Of a stretch of DNA of 64,000 nucleotides, positions 25,396-34,001 are shown piece by piece; position 1 is the first letter of the stretch, and the number at the start of each line of letters is the position of its first letter. Source of the DNA: Bradyrhizobium diversitatis (GTDB lineage: Bacteria > Pseudomonadota > Alphaproteobacteria > Rhizobiales > Xanthobacteraceae); the NCBI RefSeq assembly GCF_016031635.1, contig NZ_JACEGD010000013.1, forward strand, positions 62,001-126,000, written 5' to 3'. The notes beneath the pieces are model-generated. The model saw only the letters and a program-made list of their open reading frames with translations, made no database searches and had not been told where the DNA came from. The translations under genes were made by a program, and so were the position numbers.

Positions 25396-25753
25396 TCGAT
25401 CACCTCGCCACATTCCGGCTGAGCTGCGGACCGCATTGAAGCACGATCCCGACGACGTGAAACACAGGTGGCTACGAGCAGTCGCGAATGCTTCGCCATG
25501 AACGCAAGCACCGCCTGATCATAGGCGTCGGCGACACCGGATCTTTTCAGAAAGCACGATTGCCCTCTGAAGGAAACGTCTGCTTCGGTCACAGGCGGCG
25601 GCCGAGGCGAACGCGTCCCCCGCGTCCGGGTGTCGTCGCAGGCCAGTGTCCATGTGCCCTTTGGCCTCCATCGGGCCATCGCACGGCATGTCGCGCCGCT
25701 TTTCGTCCGCGCGCCGGGCTGGTAGGATGGCGTCGTTATTTTGAGGCATTTTG
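25396..25753. other. Intergenic region
   Basis: No supported gene lies between the orphan binding protein (minus) and the caspase-like gene (plus). A minus-strand frame around 25392-25679 includes ADVSFRGQSCFLK, which again resembles recurrent spurious Bradyrhizobium peptides. A GAGG at 25743-25746 is the ribosome site of the next gene. Both divergent promoters must be here but are not recognisable. Confidence 0.5.
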
Positions 25754-27100
25754 ATGCGCGCGAGGATTTTCAATCGCGTCCTGGGGTTGGCCGCGCTGGT
25801 CGCCGTCATGCTCGCTGCCACGACGCTTCGAGCCTCGGCCGAGAAGCGCATCGCGCTCGTGGTCGGCAACTCCGCCTACAAGAACATCACGCCGCTCGAC
25901 AACCCGTCGAGGGACGCGAGCCTGATGGCGCAGACGCTCGGCGCGCTCGGCTTCACGCTGGTCGGCGGACGCGCGCAGCTCGATCTCGACAAGGGCGCGA
26001 TGGACCTCGCGGTGCAGAGCTTTGGCCGGCAGGTCCAGGGCGCCGACGTCGCGCTGTTCTATTATGCCGGCCACGGCGTGCAGGTGGCAGGCTCCAACTA
26101 CCTCGTGCCCGTCGGCGCCAATCCGACCCGCGAGGCCGACGTCGATTTCCAGATGACCGATGTCAACCTCGTGCTGCGCCAGATGCAGGGCTCCGGCACG
26201 CGGCTTAACCTCGTGATCCTCGATGCGTGTCGCAACAACCCCTTTGGCTCACGCGGCCTGCGCGCCTCGGACGGCGGCCTGGCCCAGATGCGCGCGCCCG
26301 AGGGCACGCTGATCTCCTACGCGACCCAGCCCGGCAACGTTGCCCAGGACGGCAGCGACGGCCACAGTCCCTATACCAAGGCGCTGGCGACCACGATCCG
26401 GGTCGCCGGCCTCGACGTGTTTCAGACCTTCAACCAGGTCGGTCTTGCCGTGAAACGCGCCACCGCGGGCGCGCAGCAGCCCTGGGTCTCGTCCTCGCCG
26501 ATCGACGGCACGTTCTATTTCGTGCCGCCGACGCAAACCGCACCGCCGCAGGTCGCGGCGATGCAGCCCGATCCCCTGCCCGCGGAGCGCCTGCGCGCCG
26601 ACCCCGACCGCGTGCCCTTGCGCGATGCCGCGCTGCTCAGTGAACTGAGCGAGCGGCTCTACGAGCTCAATTTCGATCCTGACACGCCCGACGGCCTGAC
26701 GCGCGCGATCACGAAACTCCAGCAGCGGATTTCGATGGCCGCGACCGGTGAAGCAACCGAAGGCCTGCTGCTGCGAATGCGCAAGATGGAGGATCTGAAG
26801 CCCTGGGGCTCGATCGTCTACGGGCCCGATGGCAGCAAATGGGGCATGTCGTGGAATCACGCCTCGCGGCGTGCCTCGGTCGCGGATGCGCGTGGCAATT
26901 GCGCCGGCGCCAAATGCCCGATCGAGCTCTCGTTCTACGGCCGAAGCTGCGGCGCCTTCGCCATCTCCGACAAGTCGTGGTCGCTGGTCCAGCGCGACAG
27001 CGTGCAGCGCGCGCGGGACGCCGCGCTTGACGAATGCGGCAAGGCTGGCAAAGCTTGCCGCATTATCGGAGCCGTCTGCGCCGACGGCTCCGGCCGCTGA
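25754..27100 (+). CDS. Secreted caspase-like (peptidase C14) protein with C-terminal DUF4189 domain
   Basis: The 448-aa protein has a signal peptide (residues 1-30). A caspase p20 fold follows: RIALVVGNSAYKN at 32-44, catalytic His107 in YYAGHGVQV and catalytic Cys159 in ILDACRNNPF, both intact. After a linker rich in Pro and Asp, the last about 100 residues carry a DUF4189-like module with paired cysteines (GNCAGAKCPIEL, SCGAFAIS, CRIIGAVC). It should act as an orthocaspase in the periplasm or outside the cell. Its substrate is unknown, and such fusions may be regulators. GAGG lies 7 bases before the ATG. Two exported or membrane-anchored proteins follow on the same strand. Confidence 0.9.
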   Translation: MRARIFNRVLGLAALVAVMLAATTLRASAEKRIALVVGNSAYKNITPLDNPSRDASLMAQTLGALGFTLVGGRAQLDLDKGAMDLAVQSFGRQVQGADVALFYYAGHGVQVAGSNYLVPVGANPTREADVDFQMTDVNLVLRQMQGSGTRLNLVILDACRNNPFGSRGLRASDGGLAQMRAPEGTLISYATQPGNVAQDGSDGHSPYTKALATTIRVAGLDVFQTFNQVGLAVKRATAGAQQPWVSSSPIDGTFYFVPPTQTAPPQVAAMQPDPLPAERLRADPDRVPLRDAALLSELSERLYELNFDPDTPDGLTRAITKLQQRISMAATGEATEGLLLRMRKMEDLKPWGSIVYGPDGSKWGMSWNHASRRASVADARGNCAGAKCPIELSFYGRSCGAFAISDKSWSLVQRDSVQRARDAALDECGKAGKACRIIGAVCADGSGR

Positions 27101-27130
27101 TACATTTTTCTTGTTTGGATTTTTTCGCTC

Positions 27131-27625
27131 ATGCCCAATGTCGTCATCCGTACGACTGCCCTCGCCTTTCTCCTCAACCTCGCCATTGCCTGGTCGGCCG
27201 CCTACGCGCAATCCGGCAGCGCCGGCGGCTCGATCGGCAATGACGAGAAGTCGCTGTCAGGCTCGCGTTCGGAGCGCTCGGCCGAACCGGCTCCGTCCGC
27301 ACGCCGGAGCAAGCCGGCCGAAGAGCCGCGCTCGTCGTCCCGGCGAGGCGGTGGCGGAGGCGGCGGTGGCGGCTTTGACGGCGCCTGGGTGGTGACCAGC
27401 GTCGGCTGCGGTGGCTCCACGTCCGGTGCGGTCGTCGTCTCCTCGGGCAAGGTCATCGGCCAGGGGGTCAGCGGTACCGTCAGCCCCGCCGGCGCCGTCA
27501 GGACAGTCGGTCAAGGCGATGGCGTGACCTTCACGGGCTCCGGCCGCCTTTCCGGCCGCAGCGGGTCCGGGACGTGGCGTCGCTCCGACGGCTGCGGCGG
27601 AACCTGGACTTCAGCCAAGCAGTAA
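27131..27625 (+). CDS. Secreted Ser/Gly-rich protein of unknown function
   Basis: The 164-aa product has a signal peptide (MPNVVIRTTALAFLLNLAIA, cleavage near AYA-QS), a charged Ser/Arg linker, a run of nine glycines, and a C-terminal region of beta-type repeats. This region has GSGRLSGRSGSGTWRRSDGC with an earlier VGCGG, so two cysteines may pair. Short Gly-rich linkers before such domains are common in exported rhizobial proteins. There is no strong ribosome site. It lies 30 bases after the caspase-like gene and may be cotranscribed with it. Confidence 0.68.
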   Translation: MPNVVIRTTALAFLLNLAIAWSAAYAQSGSAGGSIGNDEKSLSGSRSERSAEPAPSARRSKPAEEPRSSSRRGGGGGGGGGFDGAWVVTSVGCGGSTSGAVVVSSGKVIGQGVSGTVSPAGAVRTVGQGDGVTFTGSGRLSGRSGSGTWRRSDGCGGTWTSAKQ

Positions 27626-27775
27626 GGCCGAAAAAGCCTGACCTCACCGCGGAACGATCGCGCCACAGGCCCGATTCAAGCCACATCCTCTCCGGATTTG
27701 CGGCTCATTGCCACCCAACTCTTTGACGAGAAAGGGCTGGTTGAGAGTTGCGTCATGCGTAACCGGGAGACCAGG

Positions 27776-28984
27776 ATGGGCAACCGAACCGCAAAATTCG
27801 TATCTGCGCTTATTGGCGGCATCATTGCCGGTGCACCGCTGGCTGCCGTGTCGCAGAACGCGCCGGCTCCGTCGAGCGCTGCCAGCACAGCTTCCGACTG
27901 CCTCGCAGCGCCAAAGGGCCCCGCGCCGCAGGGACAGCACTGGTACTACCGCCTCGAACGCACCACCAAGCGGCAATGCTGGTACCTGCGTGCCGCCGGC
28001 GACAAGGACAGCGCAAAGACAACACAGACCGCGCAGGCTCCGAGCGATACTCCGACGGCAGATGCGCCGGCGCCGCAGCAACACGCTGTGCAGGACGCGC
28101 GCGCCGAATATCCGACGCCGCGGATCAGCGCCGCCTCGAAGACGCCGAACGCCCCCGCGCAAGCCGCCGCCGCGACACCGGTCCAACAAGTCGCAGAGCA
28201 GACCGCGGACGCGCAGCAACCCGCCGCCGCTACGCCCTGGCCCGATGTCTCCACAGCATCCGCTCCGCCGGCGCCAACCGTCGTCGCAGCCCCCACGCAG
28301 CCGGCCGCAAAGCCGTCAAAATCCCCGTCGCCGGTGACGCTCGCTGCGGCCGACAGCACGACCGACAAGCCGACCGGCTCGCTCCAGACGCTGCTGCTCG
28401 TGATCGGCGGCGCGCTGGCGCTCGCCGGAATCCTCGGCAGCGTCATCTACCGCTTCGCCGGCCCGCGCGTCCGCCTCCAGTCCGCCGACCGTCACGGACA
28501 TTGGCGCGATTCGGAGATGCAGGACCAGGACGGAAGCCGTGCGCCCTGGCTCGCTTCAACGCCGGCCGACGCCCAGCCGCCGCACCCCATCGACTTCGAT
28601 GCGGTACGTCCGCAGCCGAAACAACGAGGGACAAAACTCGCCGCGATCGGCCGCGAGATCGAGCTGATCGACGCGCGCAGGCAACGGGCCGCCGCCATGG
28701 CCGCAGACCCTGTCGAGGTCAAGAGCGACAAGGTCGAGATGAAGGTGGTCGGCAAGCAAATCGAGACCGTCGCCGCGGCTCCCCAGCTCCCCGCCGCCGA
28801 GATCGGCGAGGACCACGATGACGCGCCGGCAGGCCGTGACGCCGATGCCGTCGATGTCGCCGTCATCACGACGATGCTGGAACAGCTGGCGAAGGAGGGA
28901 CCGCGCCTGTCCCGGCCTAACCTTGAAGCTGACCTTGCAAACTTCGCACGAAGCCTACGAGGCCGATCCGCCGCTCGCGCTTGA
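27776..28984 (+). CDS. Membrane-anchored Ala/Pro-rich protein of unknown function
   Basis: The 402-aa product has a signal-like N-terminus (VSALIGGIIAGAPLAAVSQN). A short Cys-containing module follows (QGQHWYYRLERTTKRQCWYL), then a long low-complexity Ala/Pro/Thr linker, one transmembrane helix (LLLVIGGALALAGILGSVIY) and a charged cytoplasmic tail. I chose the ATG at 27776 because GGGAGA precedes it. In-frame ATG and TTG starts further upstream would add 7 or 26 residues. The QCWYL module recurs in small exported Bradyrhizobium proteins. Its 3' end overlaps the 3' end of gmk on the other strand by 68 bases. Confidence 0.72.
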   Translation: MGNRTAKFVSALIGGIIAGAPLAAVSQNAPAPSSAASTASDCLAAPKGPAPQGQHWYYRLERTTKRQCWYLRAAGDKDSAKTTQTAQAPSDTPTADAPAPQQHAVQDARAEYPTPRISAASKTPNAPAQAAAATPVQQVAEQTADAQQPAAATPWPDVSTASAPPAPTVVAAPTQPAAKPSKSPSPVTLAAADSTTDKPTGSLQTLLLVIGGALALAGILGSVIYRFAGPRVRLQSADRHGHWRDSEMQDQDGSRAPWLASTPADAQPPHPIDFDAVRPQPKQRGTKLAAIGREIELIDARRQRAAAMAADPVEVKSDKVEMKVVGKQIETVAAAPQLPAAEIGEDHDDAPAGRDADAVDVAVITTMLEQLAKEGPRLSRPNLEADLANFARSLRGRSAARA

Positions 28985-29576
28985 GACGTTCGGCCTTCAG
29001 GATCGACTGCACCTCGGCGAAGGCCTCGTCGATGTCGTGGTTGATCACGATGTAGTCGTACTCGGCCCAGTGGCTCATTTCGTGACTTGCACGGCTCATG
29101 CGCTTGCGGATCACCTCGTCGGAATCCTGTGCGCGCGAATGCAGGCGCTTCTCGAGATCGCTGGCCGAGGGCGGCAGGATGAAGACGCTGACGACGTCGG
29201 CGCGCGCCTTCTCGCGCAGCTGCTGCGTACCTTGCCAGTCGATGTCGAACAGCACGTCCTGCCCGGCCGACAGCGCCGCTTCGACCGGCGCGCGCGGCGT
29301 GCCGTAGCTGTTGTCGAACACGGTCGCCCACTCCAGCAGCTCGTCGCCCTTCACCATGGCGTCGAACCTGGCCTTGTCGACGAACAGATAGTCGCGCCCG
29401 TCGACCTCGCCGGGGCGCTTGGCGCGCGTGGTGGCAGAGACCGACATCCTGAGGCCCGGCATCCGCTCGATCAGGAGCCGGGACAGTGTCGTCTTGCCCG
29501 CGCCGGAGGGCGAGGACAGCACGAACATCAATCCGCGCCGCTCGACACCGTCAGTTCCGTGACCGCCCGTCGTCAT
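28917..29576 (-). CDS. gmk: Guanylate kinase
   Basis: The 219-aa enzyme phosphorylates GMP to GDP with ATP. The P-loop SSPSGAGKTT follows a short N-terminal extension, and TTRAKRPGEVDGRDYLFV supplies the GMP-binding region. IVINHDIDEAF lies near the end. The ribosome site GGAG sits inside the yicC stop region 6 bases before the ATG, so yicC and gmk are coupled. Convergent overlap with the preceding plus-strand gene covers the last 22 codons. It closes the minus-strand run that begins with fabD. Confidence 0.96.
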   Translation of the reverse strand: MTTGGHGTDGVERRGLMFVLSSPSGAGKTTLSRLLIERMPGLRMSVSATTRAKRPGEVDGRDYLFVDKARFDAMVKGDELLEWATVFDNSYGTPRAPVEAALSAGQDVLFDIDWQGTQQLREKARADVVSVFILPPSASDLEKRLHSRAQDSDEVIRKRMSRASHEMSHWAEYDYIVINHDIDEAFAEVQSILKAERLKRERRIGLVGFVRSLQGQLQG

Positions 29577-29579
29577 CGA

Positions 29580-30467
29580 TCACTCCAGATTCTGGACCTG
29601 CTCGCGGAACTGCTCGACCACGTTCTTCATGGCCAGCCCCGTGTTGGTCAGCTCGATGTCGTTCGACTTCGAGCAGCAGGTGTTGACCTCGCGGTGAAAC
29701 TCCTGCGCGAGGAAATCGAGCTTGCGTCCGATCGGGCCGCCCTTGCCGATCAATTCGCGCGCCTGCGCGATGTGGGAAGCGATGCGGTCGAGCTCCTCGC
29801 GGATGTCGGCCTTGGTGGCGATCAGGATCGCCTCCTGCATCAGGCGGTCGGAATCGAACCGGTCCGAGGTGTCGAGCAGGGTTGCGACCTGCTCGGCGAG
29901 CCTGGCCTTGATCGCCTCGGGCTTGCGGCCCGGCGCAGCTTCCGCCTTGCTCGCAAGCTGCTCGATCTCGTCGACACGCTGGGTCAGGATCTGCCCGAGC
30001 GAAATCCCCTCGCGCTTGCGCATCTCGACGAGGTCGGCGAGAGCCCTGTCGAAGGCTTCGGCCGCGGCGGCACGCGCGGCCTTGTCCTCCTCCTCGTCGC
30101 CTTCGGGCTCGGCGATCTCGACCACGCCCTTGATGGCGAGCAGGCCGTCGATGCTCGGCGCCACCGCGTCGACCTTGCCGGAGATCAGCGCGGCGGCCTT
30201 GAGGACCGCATTGAGCACGTCCTCGTTGATGCGGACCGTGGCGGCCGCATTGGTGCGCTTGACGTTGAGATTGGCGTAGACCGTTCCGCGCGACAGCAGC
30301 TCGCCGGCGTGCTTCTTGGCATGGGCCTCCAGCTCCTCGAAGCCCTGCGGCAGCCGTACCCTGAGGTCAAACCCCTTGGCGTTGACCGACTTCAATTCCC
30401 ATTCGAACGTATACGGCCCGCTCGCGCCGTGGCTTCGGGCAAAGCCGGTCATGGACGACAGCGCCAT
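29580..30467 (-). CDS. YicC-family endoribonuclease
   Basis: The 295-aa protein has the YicC N-terminal signature MALSSMTGFARSHG and SVNAKGFDLRVRLP. The C-terminal DUF1732 region ends REVNTCCSKSNDIELTNTGL, carrying the conserved acidic and Asn residues. E. coli YicC cuts RNA, including the sRNA RyhB, with metal help. In alphaproteobacteria the gene commonly precedes gmk, as here (3-base gap). GGAGA lies about 9 bases before the ATG. An insert of acidic residues (AEPEGDEEEDKAAR) occurs in the middle. Confidence 0.93.
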   Translation of the reverse strand: MALSSMTGFARSHGASGPYTFEWELKSVNAKGFDLRVRLPQGFEELEAHAKKHAGELLSRGTVYANLNVKRTNAAATVRINEDVLNAVLKAAALISGKVDAVAPSIDGLLAIKGVVEIAEPEGDEEEDKAARAAAAEAFDRALADLVEMRKREGISLGQILTQRVDEIEQLASKAEAAPGRKPEAIKARLAEQVATLLDTSDRFDSDRLMQEAILIATKADIREELDRIASHIAQARELIGKGGPIGRKLDFLAQEFHREVNTCCSKSNDIELTNTGLAMKNVVEQFREQVQNLE

Positions 30468-30580
30468 CGGTTCAGATTCTCCAGGAACACGGGATTCGCG
30501 AGGCTATCAAGCCACGCGAATCTTAAGACTATTTTGCCGGAAAGTGGAATCCGCAATGTCCGCAGGCAAGGCCCGCAAGT

Positions 30581-30681
30581 CTAAAGCGCGATGCGATTGG
30601 ATGAATCGTCATCGCGCTTTAGGTTGTTGTTTAAGCATGGTCTTTTCGGAAAACCGCTGCGCACTTTTCCGGATCATGCTT
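30581..30681. repeat. Bradyrhizobium-type intergenic palindromic element, copy 1
   Basis: A 13-bp perfect stem, ctaaagcgcgatg (30581-30593) paired with catcgcgctttag (30610-30622), is followed by a second hairpin. In this second one aagcatg (30633-30639) pairs with catgctt (30675-30681) around a ttttcggaaaa / ttttccg core. The same two-part element occurs between fabD and fabG at 34754-34847 in opposite orientation. I recall this sequence as widely dispersed in Bradyrhizobium and Rhodopseudomonas. Its end overlaps the mltG stop codon. Confidence 0.8.
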
Positions 30682-31955
30682 TAGCGCTGGACCACCGGCG
30701 GAGAGGACTGCACCGCGCCCTGCCGGGCCGGCGCAGGATTGGCGGGACGAGTGGCCGGCGGTTTCTTCTGCTGGCTCGGCCGCGCCGGCGTGGTCGCGGT
30801 CGGCGTATCGGCGGCCGCCGGCGCGCTGGCCGCCGGTGGCTGCGCCTCCTCGGCCGGCTCGACCATGTCGTTCTGGATCTGCTTTTCCATCGCGCGGAGC
30901 TTCGCGACGTTCTTCTGATGCGCGTCGTAGGTCTCGGTGAAGGCATGCCCGCCGGTGCCGTCCGCGACGAAATAGAGGTCGCGGGTGCGGGCCGGATTGG
31001 CAGCGGCCTCGAGCGAGGCCCGGCCGGGATTGGAGATCGGGCCCGGCGGCAGGCCCTCGATCACATAGGTGTTGTAGGGCGAGGGCTGCGTGATCTCGCT
31101 GCGCTTGATCGGCCGGCCCAACGTGCCCTTGCCGCCGACGAGGCCGTAGATGATCGTCGGATCGGACTGCAGCTTGATCCTCTGCTTCAATCGGTTGACG
31201 AACACCGCGGCGACCCGGCTGCGCTCGTCGGGCTTGCCGGTTTCCTTTTCGACGATGGACGCCAGCGTGACCAGCTGTTCCGGCGTCTTGACCGGAATGT
31301 CGGAATTGCGGCGCTCCCAGATCTCGGCCAGCACGCGCTTGTGCGCCTGCTGCATGCGCTGGACCACCTGCTCGCGCGGTGTGCCGCGCGGGAACTTGTA
31401 GGTCTCCGGCAACAGCGTGCCTTCGCGCGGCAGCTCGCGCACGCTGCCGGTGAAGATGTCGTTGTCGGACAGCCGCGCCACGATCTGCTCGGAGGTAAGA
31501 CCTTCCGGAATCGTGACGGCATGCTGCACCACCTTGCCCTCGACGATGGTGGCGATGACGTCGCGTAGCGACGCGTTCTTCTGGAACGAATACTCACCCG
31601 GCTTGAGGTCCGAGCTCGCCTTCAAGGCGGCGACGCTGGCGATGAACACCCAGGGATTGATGTCGGTCACGCCTTCCCTGTTCAGCGTCTCGGCGATGTC
31701 ACGCTTGCCCGCGCGCTGCGGGATGTTGACGATCTTGTCCTCCGCAAGCGGCCCGGGTGCTTCCAGCAGCTGCCGGCCGTAATAATAGACGCCGCCGGCG
31801 CCCAGCATGGAGATCAGCAGAAGGGTGATGATGGCGTTGCCGACGATCACGAGCGGATTGCGCGCGCGGTCCGATCGCTTGGGCGGCGGCGGGAGCTGCT
31901 CGGGCTCGAGCGCTGCCCGCGGACTCCGGGGTGAAATGGGCGGCCTTTCACTCAT
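30681..31955 (-). CDS. mltG: Endolytic murein transglycosylase MltG
   Basis: The 424-aa protein has one N-terminal transmembrane helix (IVGNAIITLLLISMLGAGGV), then a LysM-like region (IPQRAGKRDIAETL) and the YceG catalytic domain with LASIVEKET, whose glutamate is the expected catalytic residue. KLQSDPTIIYGL and NTYVIEGLPPGPISNPG complete the signature. It cleaves nascent glycan strands at the inner membrane. The C-terminal 80 residues form an Ala/Pro/Gln-rich tail not needed in the family. It follows fabF on the same strand after 125 bases. Confidence 0.95.
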   Translation of the reverse strand: MSERPPISPRSPRAALEPEQLPPPPKRSDRARNPLVIVGNAIITLLLISMLGAGGVYYYGRQLLEAPGPLAEDKIVNIPQRAGKRDIAETLNREGVTDINPWVFIASVAALKASSDLKPGEYSFQKNASLRDVIATIVEGKVVQHAVTIPEGLTSEQIVARLSDNDIFTGSVRELPREGTLLPETYKFPRGTPREQVVQRMQQAHKRVLAEIWERRNSDIPVKTPEQLVTLASIVEKETGKPDERSRVAAVFVNRLKQRIKLQSDPTIIYGLVGGKGTLGRPIKRSEITQPSPYNTYVIEGLPPGPISNPGRASLEAAANPARTRDLYFVADGTGGHAFTETYDAHQKNVAKLRAMEKQIQNDMVEPAEEAQPPAASAPAAADTPTATTPARPSQQKKPPATRPANPAPARQGAVQSSPPVVQR

Positions 31956-32080
31956 CGAGACAACCTGAATCCTGCCGGTTCAATCGCGGCCGACAATCGC
32001 TTGCCCTGCCAAAATGCACGCGCCCACGTCCATGACTATCGCCGAATGCGGCAAAACGGTGGTTTCGTCTCAAACGCAAA

Positions 32081-33346
32081 CTAACTGGCCAAGCGACGGA
32101 AGATCACCGACGCATTGGTACCGCCAAAACCAAAAGAGTTCGATAACGTGACGTTGACCTCGCGCTCCTTCGACTTGTGCGGCACGAGATCAATCGCAGT
32201 CTCGACCGAGGGATTGTCGAGGTTGATCGTTGGCGGCACGACGTTATCGCGAATCGCGAGAATCGCGAAGATCGCTTCGATCGCACCCGCCGCGCCGAGG
32301 AGATGGCCGGTCGACGACTTGGTCGAGGACATCGCAACCTTGGAGGCGGCATTGCCGAGCAGACGCTCGACCGCGCCGAGCTCGATCTCGTCGCCGAGCG
32401 GCGTCGAGGTGCCGTGCGCGTTGATATAGTCGAGATCGGACGGTGTGAGGCCGGCGCGCTTCAGCGCCGCCAACATGCTGCGGAAGCCGCCATCGCCGTC
32501 GGGCGACGGCGAGGTGATGTGATAGGCGTCGCCAGAGAGGCCATAGCCGATCACCTCGGCGTAGATCCTGGCGCCGCGGCGCCTGGCGTGATCGAGCTCC
32601 TCCAGCACGAGGACGCCGGCGCCCTCGCCCATCACGAAACCATCGCGGTCCTTGTCGTAGGGACGCGAGGCCTTCTCGGGCGTGTCGTTGAAACCGGTGG
32701 AGAGCGCGCGCGCGGCGTTGAAGCCGGCAATGCCGATGCGGCTGATCGGCGACTCGGCGCCGCCTGCGACCATCACATCGGCATCGCCGAGTGCGATCAG
32801 GCGGGCAGCATCGCCGACCGCGTGCGCGCCGGTCGAGCAGGCCGTGACCACGGCATGGTTCGGCCCCTTCAGCCCGTGTGCGATCGAGACGTAGCCGGAG
32901 GCGAGATTGATCAGGCGGCCCGGAATGAAGAACGGCGACACCCGGCGCGGTCCGCGCTCCTTCAGGAGGATGGCGGTTTCGGCGATGCCGTTGAGGCCGC
33001 CGATGCCGGACCCGATCATGGTGCCGGTCGCGCACTTGTCTTCTTCCGTCTCGGGATGCCAGTTGGCGTCGTCGAGCGCCTGGCCGGCCGCGGCCATGCC
33101 GAAGATGATGAAGTCGTCGACCTTGCGCTGGTCCTTCGGCTCCATCCACTTGTCGGGATTGAAGCTGCCGTTGGTTCCGTCGCCGCGCACGACCGTGCAG
33201 GCGATCTTGGTCTGAAGATCGGAGACATCGAAGCTCTCGATCCTGCGCGCACCGCTTTCGCCGTTGAGGATGCGCTTCCAGGTCGGCTCGACGCCACAGG
33301 CGAGTGGCGAGACCATGCCGAGACCCGTGACGACAACCCGCCTCAT
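32081..33346 (-). CDS. fabF: Beta-ketoacyl-ACP synthase II
   Basis: The 421-aa enzyme condenses malonyl-ACP with acyl-ACP. The catalytic triad is present: Cys in VVTACSTGAHAVGDAA, His in NAHGTSTPLGDEIE, and His in STKSSTGHLLGAAG. GGAG precedes the ATG. The gene follows acpP by 107 bases in the fabD-fabG-acpP-fabF order, so the carrier protein and its main condensing enzyme are made together. No fabH or plsX lies in the window. Confidence 0.97.
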   Translation of the reverse strand: MRRVVVTGLGMVSPLACGVEPTWKRILNGESGARRIESFDVSDLQTKIACTVVRGDGTNGSFNPDKWMEPKDQRKVDDFIIFGMAAAGQALDDANWHPETEEDKCATGTMIGSGIGGLNGIAETAILLKERGPRRVSPFFIPGRLINLASGYVSIAHGLKGPNHAVVTACSTGAHAVGDAARLIALGDADVMVAGGAESPISRIGIAGFNAARALSTGFNDTPEKASRPYDKDRDGFVMGEGAGVLVLEELDHARRRGARIYAEVIGYGLSGDAYHITSPSPDGDGGFRSMLAALKRAGLTPSDLDYINAHGTSTPLGDEIELGAVERLLGNAASKVAMSSTKSSTGHLLGAAGAIEAIFAILAIRDNVVPPTINLDNPSVETAIDLVPHKSKEREVNVTLSNSFGFGGTNASVIFRRLAS

Positions 33347-33453
33347 ATCCGAAAACTCCGCATCGAAAGACTCACGGCCAATAACAAGAAACCGGCTGAC
33401 CGCTGCGAAGCGGCCCGTCCGGTTTCAATGTTGTCCCCGCGAAAATGAAGAGC

Positions 33454-33693
33454 TTAGCTCTTCGCGTTCTTCTCGAGAAACTTCGTCGCGTCGCCGACGG
33501 TGAGAATCGTTTCCGCAGCGTCGTCCGGAATCTCGCAACCGAATTCCTCCTCGAACGCCATCACCAGTTCGACGGTATCCAGACTGTCGGCGCCGAGGTC
33601 GTCGATGAAGCTCGCGTTGTCGACAACCTTCTCGGGCTCAACACCAAGGTGTTCGACCACGATCTTCTTAACCCGCTCGCCAATGTCACTCAT
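33454..33693 (-). CDS. acpP: Acyl carrier protein
   Basis: The 79-aa acidic protein carries the phosphopantetheine attachment site at Ser37 in GADSLDTVELVMAFEE, with the usual four-helix layout and an ERVKKIVVEHLGV N-terminus. It carries growing acyl chains for the FabD, FabG and FabF enzymes encoded beside it, and for lipid A synthesis. It is translated from AGGTT-type sequence close to the ATG. It is the most strongly expected gene of the cluster, so a dedicated promoter in the 308 bases before it is likely. Confidence 0.97.
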   Translation of the reverse strand: MSDIGERVKKIVVEHLGVEPEKVVDNASFIDDLGADSLDTVELVMAFEEEFGCEIPDDAAETILTVGDATKFLEKNAKS

Positions 33694-34001
33694 TGCTTAA
33701 CCTCGTGTTGTTCCCTGTAGACCCGACCCCCCGGGACGATACGAGCCGTCGTGGTCGTTTGACTGCCTCGCTTACGAACTTGATTTGGCCCATCCTAACC
33801 GATGCAGGCCCGGCGAACGACGGCCAAAGGCTCCGCATCGCCAATATACAGGGTTTCAAAAACCTGCAATGGCGTTCTTTGCCCATCCGTTGAAGGTCCG
33901 GTTATCATACTTCAATTGCCTTGACTACAAGCCTCATTTCGCTCCGGAAACGGCCGTTTGCCGCATCCGGCACCGCCTTGACGGCAGTGCGGCACGAGGC
34001 G
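33694..34001. other. Intergenic region between fabG and acpP
   Basis: No gene is evident. A hairpin with stem tgccgc (33959-33964) and gcggca (33989-33994) follows the fabG stop and might slow or end transcription, but it lacks a T-run. The rest presumably holds an acpP promoter that I cannot pinpoint on the minus strand. Confidence 0.45.

Noticed and set aside
28818..30584. A 588-codon plus-strand frame across gmk and yicC
   Set aside because: Both minus-strand genes have intact signatures and ribosome sites; the plus-strand frame shows no family features.
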